A DNA stretch of 64,000 bases, from NCBI GenBank assembly GCA_036365455.1, contig JAWQUS010000030.1, positions 16,264,001 through 16,328,000 on the forward strand. The letters run 5' to 3'. This document shows, piece after piece, positions 10,318-21,970 of this stretch; the stretch's first letter is position 1, and every line of letters begins with the position of its first letter. This stretch comes from Macrosoma leucophasiata. Its lineage: Eukaryota > Arthropoda > Insecta > Lepidoptera > Hedylidae. The translations under genes were made by a program, and so were the position numbers. The notes below the pieces were generated by a model that saw only the letters and a program-made list of their open reading frames with translations, was not told the DNA's origin and did no database searches.

Positions 10318-11682
10318 AGATCCTAGAGCCGGACTGACCCGACACTACACCGAAGATATCCCGGACGACAGTCTAGACGAGATCAGTACGGCTCTCAAAC
10401 AGCTCAAAAACAACAGGGCGCCGGGTGATGACGGAATCACTACTGAACTCCTGAAAGCAGAAGCGGAAGGCCAGTATTAGAAGCTCTTCAGTCGATGTTC
10501 AATTCCGTCATATCCGAGGGCAAAACGCCACAGGCGTGGCATAGAAGTGTGGTGGTACTGCTCTTTAAGAAAGGCGATAATAACCTTCTTAAGAACTCTT
10601 GCCCATCGCACTTATAAGTCACGTCTATAAGCTGTTTTCGAGAGTGATCACGAACCGTCTATCTCGCAGACTCGACGACTTCCAGCCTCCCGAACAAGCC
10701 GGTTTCCGTAAAGGCTTTAGCACCATAGACCACATTCACACGCTGCGGCAGGTTATACAGAAGACAGAAGAGTATAACCAGCCCCTATGTCTAGCTTTCG
10801 TGGACTATGAGAAAGCCTTCGATTCGGTCGATTTGGGCAGTGCTACAGTCACTCCAGAGGTGCCAAGTTGACTACCGATACATCGAGGTGCTGAGGAGCT
10901 TGTATGAAAACGCCACTATATCGGTCCGGCTTCAGGATCAGAACTCGAAACCTATCCAACTGCAGCGAGGTTCTGTTCACCGCTGCATTGGAAGACGTCT
11001 TCAAGCTTCTGAACTGGAAAGGACTCGGCATCAACGTTACCGGCGAGTACATCTCCCACCTCCGATTTGCAGATGATATCGTAGTCATGGCTGAGACCCT
11101 GGAAGATCTTGATCTCTCTCTGATCTCTCTTGATCACAATGCTCAATTACCTCAGTAGGGCCTCCCAACGAGAGTGGGTCTTAAAATGAACATGGACAAG
11201 ACGAAGATCATGTCAAATGTCCATGTTACACCCACTCCTGTTATGGTCGAGGGTACTACACTCGAAGTTGTTGACAATTATGTATACCTGGGACAAACGG
11301 TCCAGTTAGGTCGGTCCAACTTCGAGAAAGGTCAATCGCCGAATCCAACTCGGTTGGGCAACGTTCGGGAAGCTACGGTACATCTTCTCGTCCGACTTTC
11401 CGCAGTGTCTCAAGAAAAAGGTCTTCGACCAGTGTGTGTTGCCAGTGATGACTTATGGGACAGAAACGTGGTCGCTCACTATGGGCCTCATAAGAAGGTT
11501 CAAGGTCACTCAGAGAGCTATGGAGAGAGCTATGCTTAGAATTTCTCTGCGAGATCGAATCAGAAATGAGTAGATCCGCATGAGAACCAAAGTTACCGAC
11601 ATAGCTTACCGAATATTGGCATTCTTTGGCCTTTGTTCAGCATTGGACGTCTTTTGGTTGAAATGATGATGATGATGACTAA
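10318..11682 (+). pseudogene. 5'-truncated RTE-type LINE, reverse transcriptase remnant
   Basis: Conserved reverse-transcriptase blocks occur in order but in different frames. They are LKNNRAPGDDGITTELLK near 10395-10465, AGFRKGFSTIDHI near 10697, the motif A block FVDYEKAFDSV near 10797, and the catalytic FADD box (RFADDIVVMAETLEDL) near 11062. After these come the MNMDKTKIMSNVHVTPTPV and DNYVYLGQTVQLGRSNFEK blocks typical of lepidopteran RTE elements. A stop after EAEGQY and several frameshifts break it. The endonuclease is missing, and the 3' end has a (GAT)n tail near 11667. It is inactive. Confidence 0.88.
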
Positions 11683-12239
11683 ATACAATAATTTAATTAA
11701 GTAATAATTAAATTTTACCATTATATTATATTTATAAAGATATCCTTTTATCTATATTCACGAATTTGCCAAAAAAATCCTTATAATATTAAATTTTTAT
11801 CGCTTGGCGATAAACGTTTTATACAGAGGAGCTATTTCATCTCATGATCTCAGCGATTTTCGTCATTGGTAAAGATTATTTTTTGTTCAAGTTTTCTTTG
11901 GACAACGGGCACATAATATATGTTTCAACAAAGAATCTTCTCCATTGAATATTAAAGCTAGGACCTAGCAATACTGATCTGTTATCCCTATTATATAAAT
12001 TTATAAAATAATATAAAGCCACCGAGCAAAAATCATCAATGCAAAATATGAAAAAAAAAATGTTTTACAATCCGCGGATCAGAACCAGTGCTAAGATTGT
12101 ATTGGCGCGTCCTGTCTACGCGCGTGGGGCCCTGATCCGGCTAATCCTATTTATATTATTGTCCCATTACCGCATTACGACACCCACCGCGCTGCCGCAT
12201 CCGCGCTGCACCAACCTTCACAGGGGAAATTGCATTTTT
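11683..12239. other. AT-rich DNA with a GC patch at 12100-12230
   Basis: The patch CGCGTGGGGCCCTGATCC has no recognisable coding content. Nothing else is seen. Confidence 0.35.
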
Positions 12240-12244
12240 GCTAA

Positions 12245-12500
12245 TCTAGAGAACAGATGACAGAGTATACAGTATCCATCAAGAAATGTGTAACGGTGTA
12301 AATTGTGGAACGAACTTCCCTCTGAGGTGTTCCCTCGGTGCTACATTATGAGGTTCTTGAAAAATGGCGTCAAAAGAGTCCTTCAGGGCTGGCAGCGCGT
12401 TGGCAACTTCCCTGGTATTGCAAATGTTCATAGGCGACTGTGACCACTTTCCATTAGGTCTGCTTGTCTGTCAACTTAATGAAATTTAAAAAAATGCACA
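12245..12500 (+). mobile_element. 3' end of a LINE (probable jockey/CR1-type)
   Basis: The sequence runs TGGAACGAACTTCCCTCTGA (a reverse-transcriptase C-terminal WNxLP-like stretch, frames broken), then GGCAGCGCGTTGGCAACTTC, then CATAGGCGACTGTGACCACT, ending CTGCTTGTCTGTC and an A-rich tail. The last 130 bp align block by block with the 3' half of the Metulj-like SINE, so this or a relative may supply its retrotransposition machinery. Clade assignment is uncertain. Confidence 0.55.
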
Positions 12501-12890
12501 TCGTTAGGAAGGAGACTTTATTTTTCTTTATGTAATGGAAGTGGCAAACAAGCATGCAGTTCACATCGATGTTAAGTGATGACTGCAGCCTATAGACACC
12601 CACACAAAGACCGAGGTCAAAATGCAGTTATGTGTTATGCCTCTGTGCCGGAAATTACAGGGCCGTACATTACCACCTGACCGGAACACGATAGTGCTAA
12701 ACACTACTATTTAGCGGCAAGTATAATAAGTAATGCGGTGGTGCCTACGCCCGCGAGCTCCGTCACTGGAGCTTTACCACCAGTAAACTTAGGCTTATTT
12801 CGGTAGAGCGTTATCTTTTTTACACCTTACATAGTGACGTTTGTCGACCAGATTTTTATCAAGCTTTGACTAATATTCCTCAATTTTTTT
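12500..12890. mobile_element. MITE family C copy split by a SINE
   Basis: The piece GCACATCGTTAGGAAGGAGAC (12498-12518) and the piece TTAGGCTTATTTCGG plus AGAGCGTTATCT (from 12788) are the two sides of a family C MITE. They are separated by a Metulj-like SINE. The order of events is MITE first, SINE second. Confidence 0.6.
12523..12785 (-). mobile_element. Metulj-like SINE inserted in a MITE
   Basis: Both ends are intact (TTTATGTAATGGAAGTGGC at its 3' end, TTACCACCAGT at its 5' end), with an internal gap after AATGCAG. Confidence 0.8.
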
Positions 12891-12894
12891 CACA

Positions 12895-13300
12895 AATCAA
12901 TATAAAATGTAATTATTCTTTTATCCAAGATATTTAAAAACCTTTTTGTTTTATTCATAAGAAAACACAAAGAATAATACATCTCTTTGAATCTGTAGAT
13001 TATAATCATATTTGTTCAGCCACTTATTTCATTAGAATAATAAGCATCGCAAAATTCCAACGCCTACTATTTATAAAATTAAAAAACAAGCATTCGAAAT
13101 TCAAAAGTTCCTTTTTAACTATATAACAGACAATGATTACCACATAGTTTGTATAGCTTTTTTATGTCTAAGGCACTTTATTTTATTCCTTCATCGTCAA
13201 AGGCGAGATTATTGTCACCGGTACAACACTTGTACTGTGAAGTATCTGGAGACACGGTGAGAACTGATTTCTTATCTATAGATCTGAAAAACGGATTTAG
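12895..13300. other. AT-rich DNA, nothing recognised
   Basis: A 71-codon frame at 13149-13364 runs into the neighbouring repeat and shows no domain. Confidence 0.35.
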
Positions 13301-13304
13301 CTCA

Positions 13305-13950
13305 AAAAAAAAACGGTCAAGTGCGTGCCGAGCCACGCGCAGTGTAGGGTTTCGTAGTTTTTAGGTTTGATCAATGTAATGAAAAAACTATATAAATATT
13401 TTCTATGGAGTTCATAAATTTCGAGTATAATATTTGGTCGACTATTACTCGCAAACTTGTAAAGCCAACTCAGGTGTGATAGTTTTCCATTTAATTTCGT
13501 TATATGTAGCTAAAATTGCCGTAATGTTTGAAACGGCTGTATCTTTTGATTACGTTGGCTTAGATTTTTTTTTCACAGATACAACGACATTAGATCTGAA
13601 TATTTGATATAATTTTTAGTTTAATACCTCCACCTCCGTTCCGGAGAAAAAAAGTCTTGACAGACATAGGGACGGACAACAAAGTATGTATCTTCACGCC
13701 AGGTCCCTAATGGGATAGGCAGAGACTGTAGAGCGCCAGACATCCCGGTCCTGACATACCTCTCGTGCCTCGTCTACCTTCATCATTCTCTGCATACATG
13801 CACGCTGATTCCTAAGACTTTTGAACGCACCATCAGACAGAACTCGACCTATTTGGTCATGGTAGGTCAGTCTTGGTCTTCCTAGGCCTCTGCAACCATC
13901 AAAGTAATAGATACTATAAGGGTCCTTTTTTCCTTTCGAGTTACGAAAGC
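13305..13950 (-). repeat. Dispersed repeat, minus copy, interrupted by a LINE end
   Basis: The 3' part (AACGGTCAAGTGCGTGCCGA) begins at about 13310 and runs to about 13683. The remaining ACTATAAGGGTCC resumes at 13918 after an inserted LINE fragment. It is the same family as 6411. Confidence 0.65.
13684..13907 (-). mobile_element. LINE 3' end (GRPR-type ORF), inserted in a repeat
   Basis: The insert matches the 32787 LINE end. CAAAG flanks it on both sides (13679-13683 and 13908-13912), consistent with a short target duplication made by target-primed reverse transcription. Confidence 0.65.
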
Positions 13951-14292
13951 CTAAAAATAAAAAAGAATCTTTTATCCGTTATTTTATCCAGTTTAACTAT
14001 AAAGAGACATTTAATGCAGCCAATTAAAACATGAAAGCAGTATCCACCTAATTACTTGATCGGCTCAAATTAATCCAATTGATTCGTTGAAGTTGAATCG
14101 AAATTGAACTGTACAAATATAATTTCGCTCCAAATTGTATTTGCTTTCGTTATTGAGACTGATCTCGATGTTTGATAAGCAAACACGGCAAGGATTACCT
14201 ACATTTTAATTTGAAACCTTTCAGTATTGATGGATTCAAAAGGTAAGGTTCCGTTTTCGACACGTAATTTATGTTTTATTTATTTTTCAACA

Positions 14293-14465
14293 GTTTTATT
14301 TTTGGCAATAATAAGTGCGAGTGAAATTTTGAAATTAAAGAAAAAATGGAGAGTATTTTTTTTATTTCGGTCAGGAATCGAACTTGCGATTTCTGGATAG
14401 TTATACTGAGATCGCAGGGTCAGGTCCCTTGCCCATCTGCTTTATCACTAAGCTATCAAAATCTT
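14293..14465 (-). mobile_element. tRNA-derived SINE, family B relative, degraded
   Basis: On the minus strand a tRNA-like head (TAGCTTAGTGATAAAGCAG, GCAAGTTCGATTCCTGACCG) is followed by the tail AAAAATACTCTCCATTTTTT ... ACTCGCACTTATTATTGCC. The anticodon region carries an insertion compared with the copy at 11-86. Confidence 0.6.
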
Positions 14466-14528
14466 ACACCCTATCGTCAATTTTTTCCTTACGTTTTTGG
14501 TTTTAATCGATTGAGGATCAGTGAATTT

Positions 14529-14890
14529 TTAGGGTTCCGTAGTAAACAAGGAACTCTTATAGTTTCGCTATGTCCGTCTGTCTATCTGTCCGTCTGCGCT
14601 TTGGCACAAAAACAATTGGTACTAAAGACTTGAAATTTGTCACAAGTATACACCTTAATTACGCCGACAACGTGGTAGAATAAAAACATGAAACATAAAA
14701 TTATTTAGGGTACCTCCCCTACATGTAACGCGCAAATTTTTTTTCATCTTTCGTTTTCTATATAGTAGTGGGATATCGTTGGATAGGTCTTTCAAAAATG
14801 TCAGAGGTGTGCAAACATAATTTTTAGATTTAGTTAACTGTTACTTATTAAGCTTTAAAGTGCCAATTTTCGTTAGAGTCAGAGTCAAGG
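14529..14890 (+). repeat. Dispersed repeat, truncated copy
   Basis: It starts GGGTTCCGTAGTAAACAAGG and stops near TTCGTTAGAGTCA. The second half of the family is missing. A small tRNA-SINE A fragment (14884-14922, minus) adjoins. Confidence 0.65.
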
Positions 14891-15317
14891 CTACTAAGCC
14901 ACTAGGCTACTGAGGCAGTTAATGTATAACTTTTACCAACTTGTGTTTTTGTGTATGTGGGAGCGTAGTTGCACGCGTGTGTATAACACTATAATTGAAA
15001 TCGCTTCAATTCGCTTCTTAGATTTTTTTCTGTATTATTAAAAAAACCAGTCAGTATTCTACAAATAATAGTGAGCGTAATAACGTGACACGAATGCGGT
15101 TGTCCGTCGAAGTTATTATTGAATTTGTTGAAATTCATCCGACAGGGTTGCCCGCGAGGATTGAATAATTCGATTCCGTTATGGAAATCATGTTACGTAA
15201 TCATCTCTCTCGGTATTTTTATTTCATTTTGTAACTTTCGAATATTTTTATGTAAATTAAAATTTACTGTTTACATTTATTTCATCCGACGTTGTTAAGT
15301 TCTCTTCATTATTTTTT

Positions 15318-15400
15318 ATATGTCATGAAGTGGCAAACAAGCTTACAGTTTATATTGATGGTACGTTACACTGTAGGTTATAAATATCAAAATGAAAACA
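15318..15400 (-). mobile_element. Metulj-like SINE, very diverged 3' part
   Basis: GAAGTGGCAAACAAGCTTACAG is recognisable, and the rest is eroded. Confidence 0.5.
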
Positions 15401-16011
15401 GAGCTTACAATGTATATGAGAATGTCACGATGATTAAAATATCGATTTTCTTATGTGTTTGATAGAAGCGATATTTTCCAAATCTTTCTTCCATTCATTT
15501 AAAACTAGCCATTGTTATTCGCATTTCAATAGTAGGTAATGAGCATTTATAATAACATAACAATGAATGCGGTTGACCGTCAAACTTGCCATTATTAAAT
15601 TTGGTGAAATTCATCCGATAGGGTTGCCCGCACTGATATTTGACAATTCGATTCCGTTATGAAAATCATTTCGGCATTTCAACTTCATTTTGTTATTTTT
15701 GAATACTTTATTGTAATTTTAAACTTGGAGTTAACATTTACTTAGTCCAACATTGTTAAACACGTTATTTATTTTGGGATTCTGAACTACCGTTTACCGT
15801 TCTACCGTATGCAATAAACAAATTTAAGTACCACAGTCAACTTATCCCAGTTCAAAAACGTGCAATACTTTAATGGTTTCAAGGCTCGGAGAACTTAATG
15901 TCTTTCTGGTTATAACTCGACTGTGGTCTTCAAATTCAAAATAATACGCTAAATTGTATTAATTTACAACTTTAATAAAATTATAAACCGACAATTTTTT
16001 TATATACCAAC

Positions 16012-16234
16012 ATTTTTTTTGTAATGAAACTGCACGAACACAAGAACCAGAGGTCAAAATGCAGATGCGTTATCACTTCTGAGGCCTAAGGTGTTATGCC
16101 TATGTACCGGCAATTACAGGGCCGTACAAAATTTACTACCTACCATCCAACTGGAACACGATAGTGCTGAACACTTCCATTTAGCGGCAGATGGATTACC
16201 CCCTCGAGCTCGTTCACTGGAACTCTACCACCAG
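16012..16234 (-). mobile_element. Metulj-like SINE with internal deletion
   Basis: The 3' end lacks the GGCAAACAAGCATGC block. The CAGATGCGTTATCAC to CTCTACCACCAGTA part is intact. It sits between units 2 and 3 of the local triplication. Confidence 0.7.
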
Positions 16235-16539
16235 TATACTCTTATAAAATAAAAATCGGCTAGTATTCTACAAATATTAATTAACCTAATAACGTGACAC
16301 GAATGCGGTTGGCCGTCGAAGTTGGCATTATTGAATTTGGTAAAATTCATCCGACAGGGTTGCCCGCGAGGATTCAACAATTCAATTCCGTTATGGAAAT
16401 CATATTACGTAATCATCTCTCTCGACATTTGTACCTACTTCATTTTGAATATTTTTATATAAGTAATTTGAAATTCGGTGTGCTTTTTATCCAATTTCGT
16501 TATGCTGGTAATTTTATTTCGGAGTACTTACTGAATGTA

Positions 16540-16662
16540 TGAAGAGAATGATGAAGGTAGACGAGGCACGAGAGGTTTGTCAGAACCGGGATGTCTGGCG
16601 CTCTACACTCTCTGCCTATCCCGTTAGGGACCTGGCGTGAAGATACATACATACATACTTAC
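16540..16662 (+). mobile_element. LINE 3' end (GRPR-type ORF), short
   Basis: It encodes the ORF end (KRMMKVDEAREVCQNRDVWR) and terminates CTGGCGTGAAGATACATACA with an (ATAC)n tail. It directly follows unit 3 of the triplication. Confidence 0.75.
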
Positions 16663-17109
16663 TGAAATTATGTTGTTCGTTATATCCAAATTAGGTATGT
16701 TTGATTGAAACACACTTATGTTCAATAATTGTTTTCATATTATTTTTTCGCAATGACACATGCTTGTAAAATATATTTTTAAAAGAAAAATGGAAAGATT
16801 TTTTTTACCATTTTTCTTTTAAAAAATACACTTATCTAAATTAAAAATACCTGATGTGCTATATAGCATTTACAGTAAAGCTTTAGTGGTGTTGCTCATT
16901 GGAAACACCGCAATAGCTAATCTATCTGACGCTAATTTCAAGTATTAAGCGTTAAGTAGGTTTCCTCCGCTACAGTTGCCTGGCCAAAAAGTCGCTTAAA
17001 AAGTCTCGTGACTCTACGAGAGATTAAAATAATTTGTTTGTTTTTGATAAGTGTTTATATTATCCTGAATTATAAACTTAAATATGTTCCTCGAGACACC
17101 AATCGGCTA
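16663..17109. other. AT-rich DNA, nothing recognised
   Basis: An A-rich inverted pair (AGAAAAATGGAAAGAT and ATTTTTCTTTT near 16783-16822) is similar to the tail of tRNA-SINE B but no head is present. Confidence 0.35.
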
Positions 17110-17865
17110 GTCATCATCATTTCAGCCAATAGACGTCCACTACTGAACAAAGGCCTCCCCCAAAGAATGCCACAACGAACGGTCCTGGGCCGCCCTCATC
17201 TAACGATTGCTTGCGACATTCACCATGTCGTCAGTCCATCTTGTGGGAGGCCTGCCTACGCTACGTTTTCCGGTACACGGTCCCCACTCCACTCGAGAAC
17301 TGCTCTGTCCCAACGACCGACTGTTCTTCTTGTCCCCTGCCCAGTTCCACTTCAGTCTCGCTATTCGGTGAGCTGTGTCGGTAACTGTGGTTCTCATGCG
17401 GATCTCCTTATTCGATCTCACAGAGAAACTCCAAGCATAGCTCTCTCCATTGCTCTCTGTGTGACCTTGAGCCTTCTTATGAGGCCCTATTGAGCGACCA
17501 CGTTTCTGTCTCATATGTCATCACTGGCAACACACATTCAACATTCACATCAAAAACTTTTTTCTTGAGTCACTTCGTTAAGTCGGACGAGAAGATGTAT
17601 CGTAGCTTCCCGAACTCCGCCCAACCTAGTTAGATTCGACGATTGACCTCTTTCTCGAAGTTGGACCGACCTTACTGGACCGTTTGTCCCAGGTTTACAT
17701 AATCGTGAACAACTTCGAGGAGAACCCTCGAACATAACAGGAGTGGGTGTAACATGGACATTTGACATGCTCTTCGTCTTGTCCATGTTCATTTTAAAGC
17801 CCACTCCCTTAGTGAGGAGGCCCTACTGAGGTCATTGAGCATTGTACTAAGGTCTTCACCATATA
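17110..17865 (-). pseudogene. RTE-type LINE, C-terminal remnant
   Basis: Read on the minus strand, the MNMDKTKSMSNVHVTPTPV block, LRERGQSSN (linker), and a C-terminal KRSVGRPPTRWTDDM block appear across frames. It ends with the (GAT)n-type tail at 17112-17124. It overlaps the 3' half of the RTE at 10318 and extends further into the C-terminus. It is disabled by frameshifts. Confidence 0.85.
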
Positions 17866-19011
17866 AATAATCATCTAGTATAACCTAACCTAACGTGGAA
17901 CACAAACTAAGCCCACACGTGATAACATGTAAATTCATTCAATACAAATTGAAACAAATTATTTTACGATACTGCCCGCTTGCGAGCGATACAATCAATA
18001 ATATTTAATCACAGTGCCTCTACAGCTCGTTCATTTAATATCGAAGTTTTATAAACTGTAATGGAGATCAATTGAACAGTTTGAATTAACTATTAACGGA
18101 CAATGGTTCAATCGGGGCGCGACAATCAGGTCGATAGAGTTGAAATGGATAAACTTCCAATATTCTTGTGAAGTTAATCGGAATCCTTAAAGTTGGGTTT
18201 GTGGTGTGTTTGCTTAGATTTTTAAGAGCTACTTGATAATAACTATTGAAGAGTGTAGATAGATATTATACTTTTGCTATTAAAATCCCTTAAATAAAAT
18301 ATATACATAATTCTCATCTAGTTTGAGACTTACCTACCTAAGATGTTTTTAAAATAATTTAGATTATATAATTGTACCTATGATCATTGTATTCTGTATT
18401 ATATTCGTAATATTTTTTTTATGAGTAATTAAAAAAGTGTTTTATAATTTAAAAAAAATATGTTTGTATTTTATTATTAAATGTATCTATTATATATTGA
18501 ATATTAATATAGTTGTATTGCATTAATTAAACGTAAATTAAACTTATATTTAAAATTTTAAGTGAGTGTTATATTTGAGTCATACAATAATGCATAACTA
18601 AGTACTTAATATACGAGTACCTCATCGACCATTTTATTGGGAGTGTGACTGGTAGAGTTAAACACTGGATGTCAATTCCATTTTATGTATGTACATACAT
18701 TATTAATATGCACAAAAATCTTGAAGTTCCGTTGGTATGGCTCAACAGTAAAATAGAACTTCTATCAATCAGAATAAGTGTTATCGTCTGCCACCAATCC
18801 TAATGTCACCTATCAGACATAAATTACCGGTTACATCATACACGCAACCGGTTATTTATAACTGACAAGTGACATAAGTGATCTTTAATCCGTTTGAAAT
18901 CCGATACCCGCTATTACATCTTGATCCTTTTTACAAATGTAAGGAATTCAGAGATAATTTGTTTTTCGGTCCCATGCCACATTTTATAGATATAGGCAAG
19001 ACAATTGATTT
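17866..19011. other. AT-rich DNA, no gene
   Basis: Only the first unit of a diverged duplication (18761-18960, see next feature) was recognised. Confidence 0.35.
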
Positions 19012-19300
19012 TTACCGGACACATTACCAAACTTCAATTATAGTGTTGTGAGTCATACATCCGTAACAACCGCTTCGGACATTGCACACGAGACCTCAGT
19101 GTAGTAGTGAAGCAATCAAACAAGTAACTGAAGCTCTACACCAAGAACATCAACAAAAAATAGGAACTCTATCGATCAAACTACATGTTATCGTCTGCCG
19201 CCAACCCTATGTCACTTGTCATTCATAATTTGCCGGCGGTATGTAATGTGACCTTTAATCTGTTTAAAGTCCGATAACCACCGTTCTCGCTTGATCCTCT
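18761..19300 (+). repeat. Diverged direct duplication
   Basis: The segments 18761-18960 and 19166-19300 share GTTATCGTCTGCC(A/G)CCAA, ATGTCAC, CTTTAATC(C/T)GTTT and CTTGATCCT. A decayed tRNA-SINE A fragment (about 19012-19110) lies between them. Confidence 0.6.
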
Positions 19301-19516
19301 TCATTACCATTTAAAAAGCGGTTATTTTATGAACAATATAGGTCCTAATATAATTACTTACTGTGAAATATTTTTGACAAAAAGTATTGATATAAATTGT
19401 TATATGGTAACATTTTGATTGGAAAAAAAAATTGCATTGCCTCTTTGGTGTTTGGTGTCGTATGAGGCCACTCCTTAACGCGGAGATGACGGGTTCGATC
19501 GCAAATCGGGTATTGA

Positions 19517-19640
19517 GTTTTTTTTATTTTGATCACATTCTATAGACATCTACACAAAATTCACAGGTCAAAATGCAGATGCATTGCCACCCCTTTTATA
19601 TCTCTGTGATAGTTATTACGGGGCAATACATTACCACCTT
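19517..19640 (-). mobile_element. Metulj-like SINE, truncated
   Basis: The middle of the element only (CACAGGTCAAAATGCAGATG to ACATTACCACC). It abuts the next copy. Confidence 0.65.
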
Positions 19641-19920
19641 TTTAATTTAATGGAAGTGGCAAACAAGAACGCAGTTCATATTGATTAAGTGATGACTGCA
19701 GCCTATAGACACCCACACAAAGACCAAGGTCAAAATGCAGATGCGTTACCATTCCTGAGGCCTAAGGTGTTATGCCCCTGTGCCGGATATTACAGGGCCG
19801 TACACGGAACCTAACCGGAACACGATAGTGCTGAACTCTGGTGCCATTTGGCGCCAGATAGATTAGGTAACCCAGTTGTGCTGACGCCCTGGAGCTCCTG
19901 CATTGAAACTTTACCACCCA
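19641..19920 (-). mobile_element. Metulj-like SINE
   Basis: This copy is full length except for an eroded A tail and a changed 5' end (TTTACCACCCAGC). Confidence 0.75.
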
Positions 19921-19971
19921 GCAAATAGGCTTTCTTGCCACTACCACCACATAATAAAATAAGCGTGAAGT

Positions 19972-20272
19972 TACAGTACTCAACGATTAATATTGCACAT
20001 CGAGCCTGCGAAAGAGACGATCGGCTCGTTTCGACTTCGTAGAGCGTTGCGCACTGCCTACGTGAGCACTGACATTCCGGTATTGGTCAAAACTTGATCA
20101 AAATGGTCGACAAACGTCAAATAGGTAAGATGTGAAAGAGATAACGCTATACCGAAATAAGCCGAAGTCTCCTTCCTAGGCTCGATGTGCAATATTTATT
20201 GTATACAGACCCGAAATAAGCCGAAGTCTCCTTCCTAGGCTCGATGTGCAATATTTATTGTTGAGCACTGTA
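19972..20272. mobile_element. MITE family C with TA target site
   Basis: The termini TACAGTACTCAAC and GTTGAGCACTGTA continue into about 35-bp inverted repeats (AATATTGCACATCGAGCC). TA at both ends suggests a Tc1/mariner-type mobiliser. The right end is duplicated internally: GAAATAAGCCGAAGTCTCCT occurs at about 20155 and 20213. Other family members are at 12500, 41404, 47403 and 59268. Confidence 0.75.
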
Positions 20273-20886
20273 CATTATCACTTCCTTGCAAATTACCGTG
20301 AATAGCAACATCAACTTGTGTATGTTTCGTGTGGAGCAATTACATCCAATTAGATTGCGGACGTCGAGTCGCGACGCAATTGATGGTACTTTATCTAATA
20401 AACATCGTTTTATGATGAACGGATGACATTATGCTCTTTTTGTGATATTCATATGTTAGCCCACGGTTGATTGGACACTTTGGTATAATTCTCTTTATTT
20501 CAACCGAAAGACGTCGGCAGTTGGAATTGAAATGATAAATGAAATTCAAAATTGAAAGGCATATTTCTTAGTTAGTGTTATTAGATCCGCTTTTTACCGG
20601 TTTTAATTTGATTCACTCTGTTTAAAATAGACTTGTTTAAGTGATATTTACGGTGAGCAATGTTAATATGTATTGTAACTGTCAAATAAGAAATTGAACA
20701 TTCATAGTTCCTTTCAACAGTTTCGCGTAATAATAATTATCAAAATTATGGATGTGTAGTATCAAATCGATTGATGCATTACCTTATAAAATAAATATAG
20801 CATTAATTAGAAACGGATGATATTAAGTTCTAATGTGATATTCCACGAATCATTTCTGGCTTGAAGACAGGCATTGCAGCTTACCT
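20273..20886. other. AT-rich DNA, nothing recognised
   Basis: No supported frame or repeat. Confidence 0.35.
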
Positions 20887-21035
20887 TTTTTATGTAAATG
20901 AAGATGGCAAATAAGCAAGCAGTTGACACAGATGTGAAGTAATAACGACACCTACACAAATACTAGATGCAGTCAAAATATGAGACCTAAGTTGTTATGT
21001 CTCTGTGATAGTTATTACAGGGTCATACATTTTAT
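20887..21035 (-). mobile_element. Metulj-like SINE, 3' half, diverged
   Basis: GAAGATGGCAAATAAGCAAGC to ATTACAGGGTCATACATT is recognisable, and the 5' half is gone. Confidence 0.65.
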
Positions 21036-21314
21036 TATGATCCAAGTTGTTAAAAGACGCAACATTAAACTTCTTAATATTAAGTTTCTTAAAACAAATT
21101 AACTACAAAGATTTAGTTATAAAGAAAATTACTTGAAATTCCTACATAATTCAAAAACAGCATCAATATTCCACAAAATCGTAGCAGCCATACTTCGCAA
21201 CCAATCTTATTTGAGAACTTGGATCGTAAGCTGAAAATTAACTCAAAACTGATAACAAAATTTGTACTCGTAATTCAGCGTAGTTGTATTGGCCGCGGTG
21301 ATCATCCGAGTTCA

Positions 21315-21970
21315 CGATCCAATTACGCATTTCATCGAGATCTGGCAAAATATAATTAGGGTTGTATAAAGAACAAATTGTGGCCGTAATTTATGATTTG
21401 GTGCCTAATTATTGCATTTTATTTGAAGCTTCAAATGTTATACGTTAACGTAACTTCACGCCTGTAATCCCCGAGGGGGTAGGCAGAAGTAAATGCATGC
21501 ATTCAAGCATACATGCAAACACACACGATTTGCCGGTTACGTTTTTAGCCTATGTAACAGATGGCGAGCCTGTTGACATCTCCGGGCACATTACCAAACT
21601 TCGAGGTACTTGGCAATTTTCAGAGAGTGGAAAAATCCCCATAGAACCAGAGATGAAGGACTTTACACCATTAACTGTGATAACCCCCTACCCGGGAATC
21701 GAACCCAGGACCTCAGCGTAGTTGTAGTGGCCTGCTATCACTAGGCTACCGAGGCAGTTCAAAGTTATAAATTCTAGTTGTTAGATTTTTCTAATACTCA
21801 CTTCTACCATGTTTGGTAAATATACGAGACTGGTAAGTATTTTATGGGTTTGCTTACTTGGCGATCTAATTTCGCATTTCATCGAGATCTGGCGAAATAT
21901 AATTAGGGTTGTGTAAAGAACAAATTGTGCCCGTAATTTATGATTTGGTGCCTAATTATTATTTTTTATT
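21315..21970 (+). repeat. Direct duplication flanking a tRNA-SINE
   Basis: The segments 21315-21425 and 21863-21970 share CGCATTTCATCGAGATCTGG and AATTATGATTTGGTGCCTAA-type blocks with about 90 percent identity. A tRNA-SINE A lies between. Confidence 0.75.
21450..21759 (-). mobile_element. tRNA-derived SINE, family A
   Basis: Complete from the head (ACTGCCTCGGTAGCCTAGTG on the minus strand) to the hairpin tail, here CCCCCTCGGGG. A and B boxes are intact. Confidence 0.8.

Larger units (their letters stand above)
15051..16512 (+). repeat. Local triplication of a noncoding unit
   Basis: Three units, near 15051-15305, 15530-15760 and 16252-16512, share GAATGCGGTTG(T/A/G)CCGTC, ATTCATCCGACAGGGTTGCC and CGATTCCGTTATGGAAATCA in order. 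Units 1 and 3 are closer to each other than to unit 2. The unit is not seen elsewhere in the window, has no coding frame, and shows no terminal repeats. Confidence 0.75.

Noticed and set aside
17008..17493. 161-codon open frame on the + strand
   Set aside because: It lies antisense to the RTE LINE C-terminus, whose minus-strand frames carry recognisable blocks.
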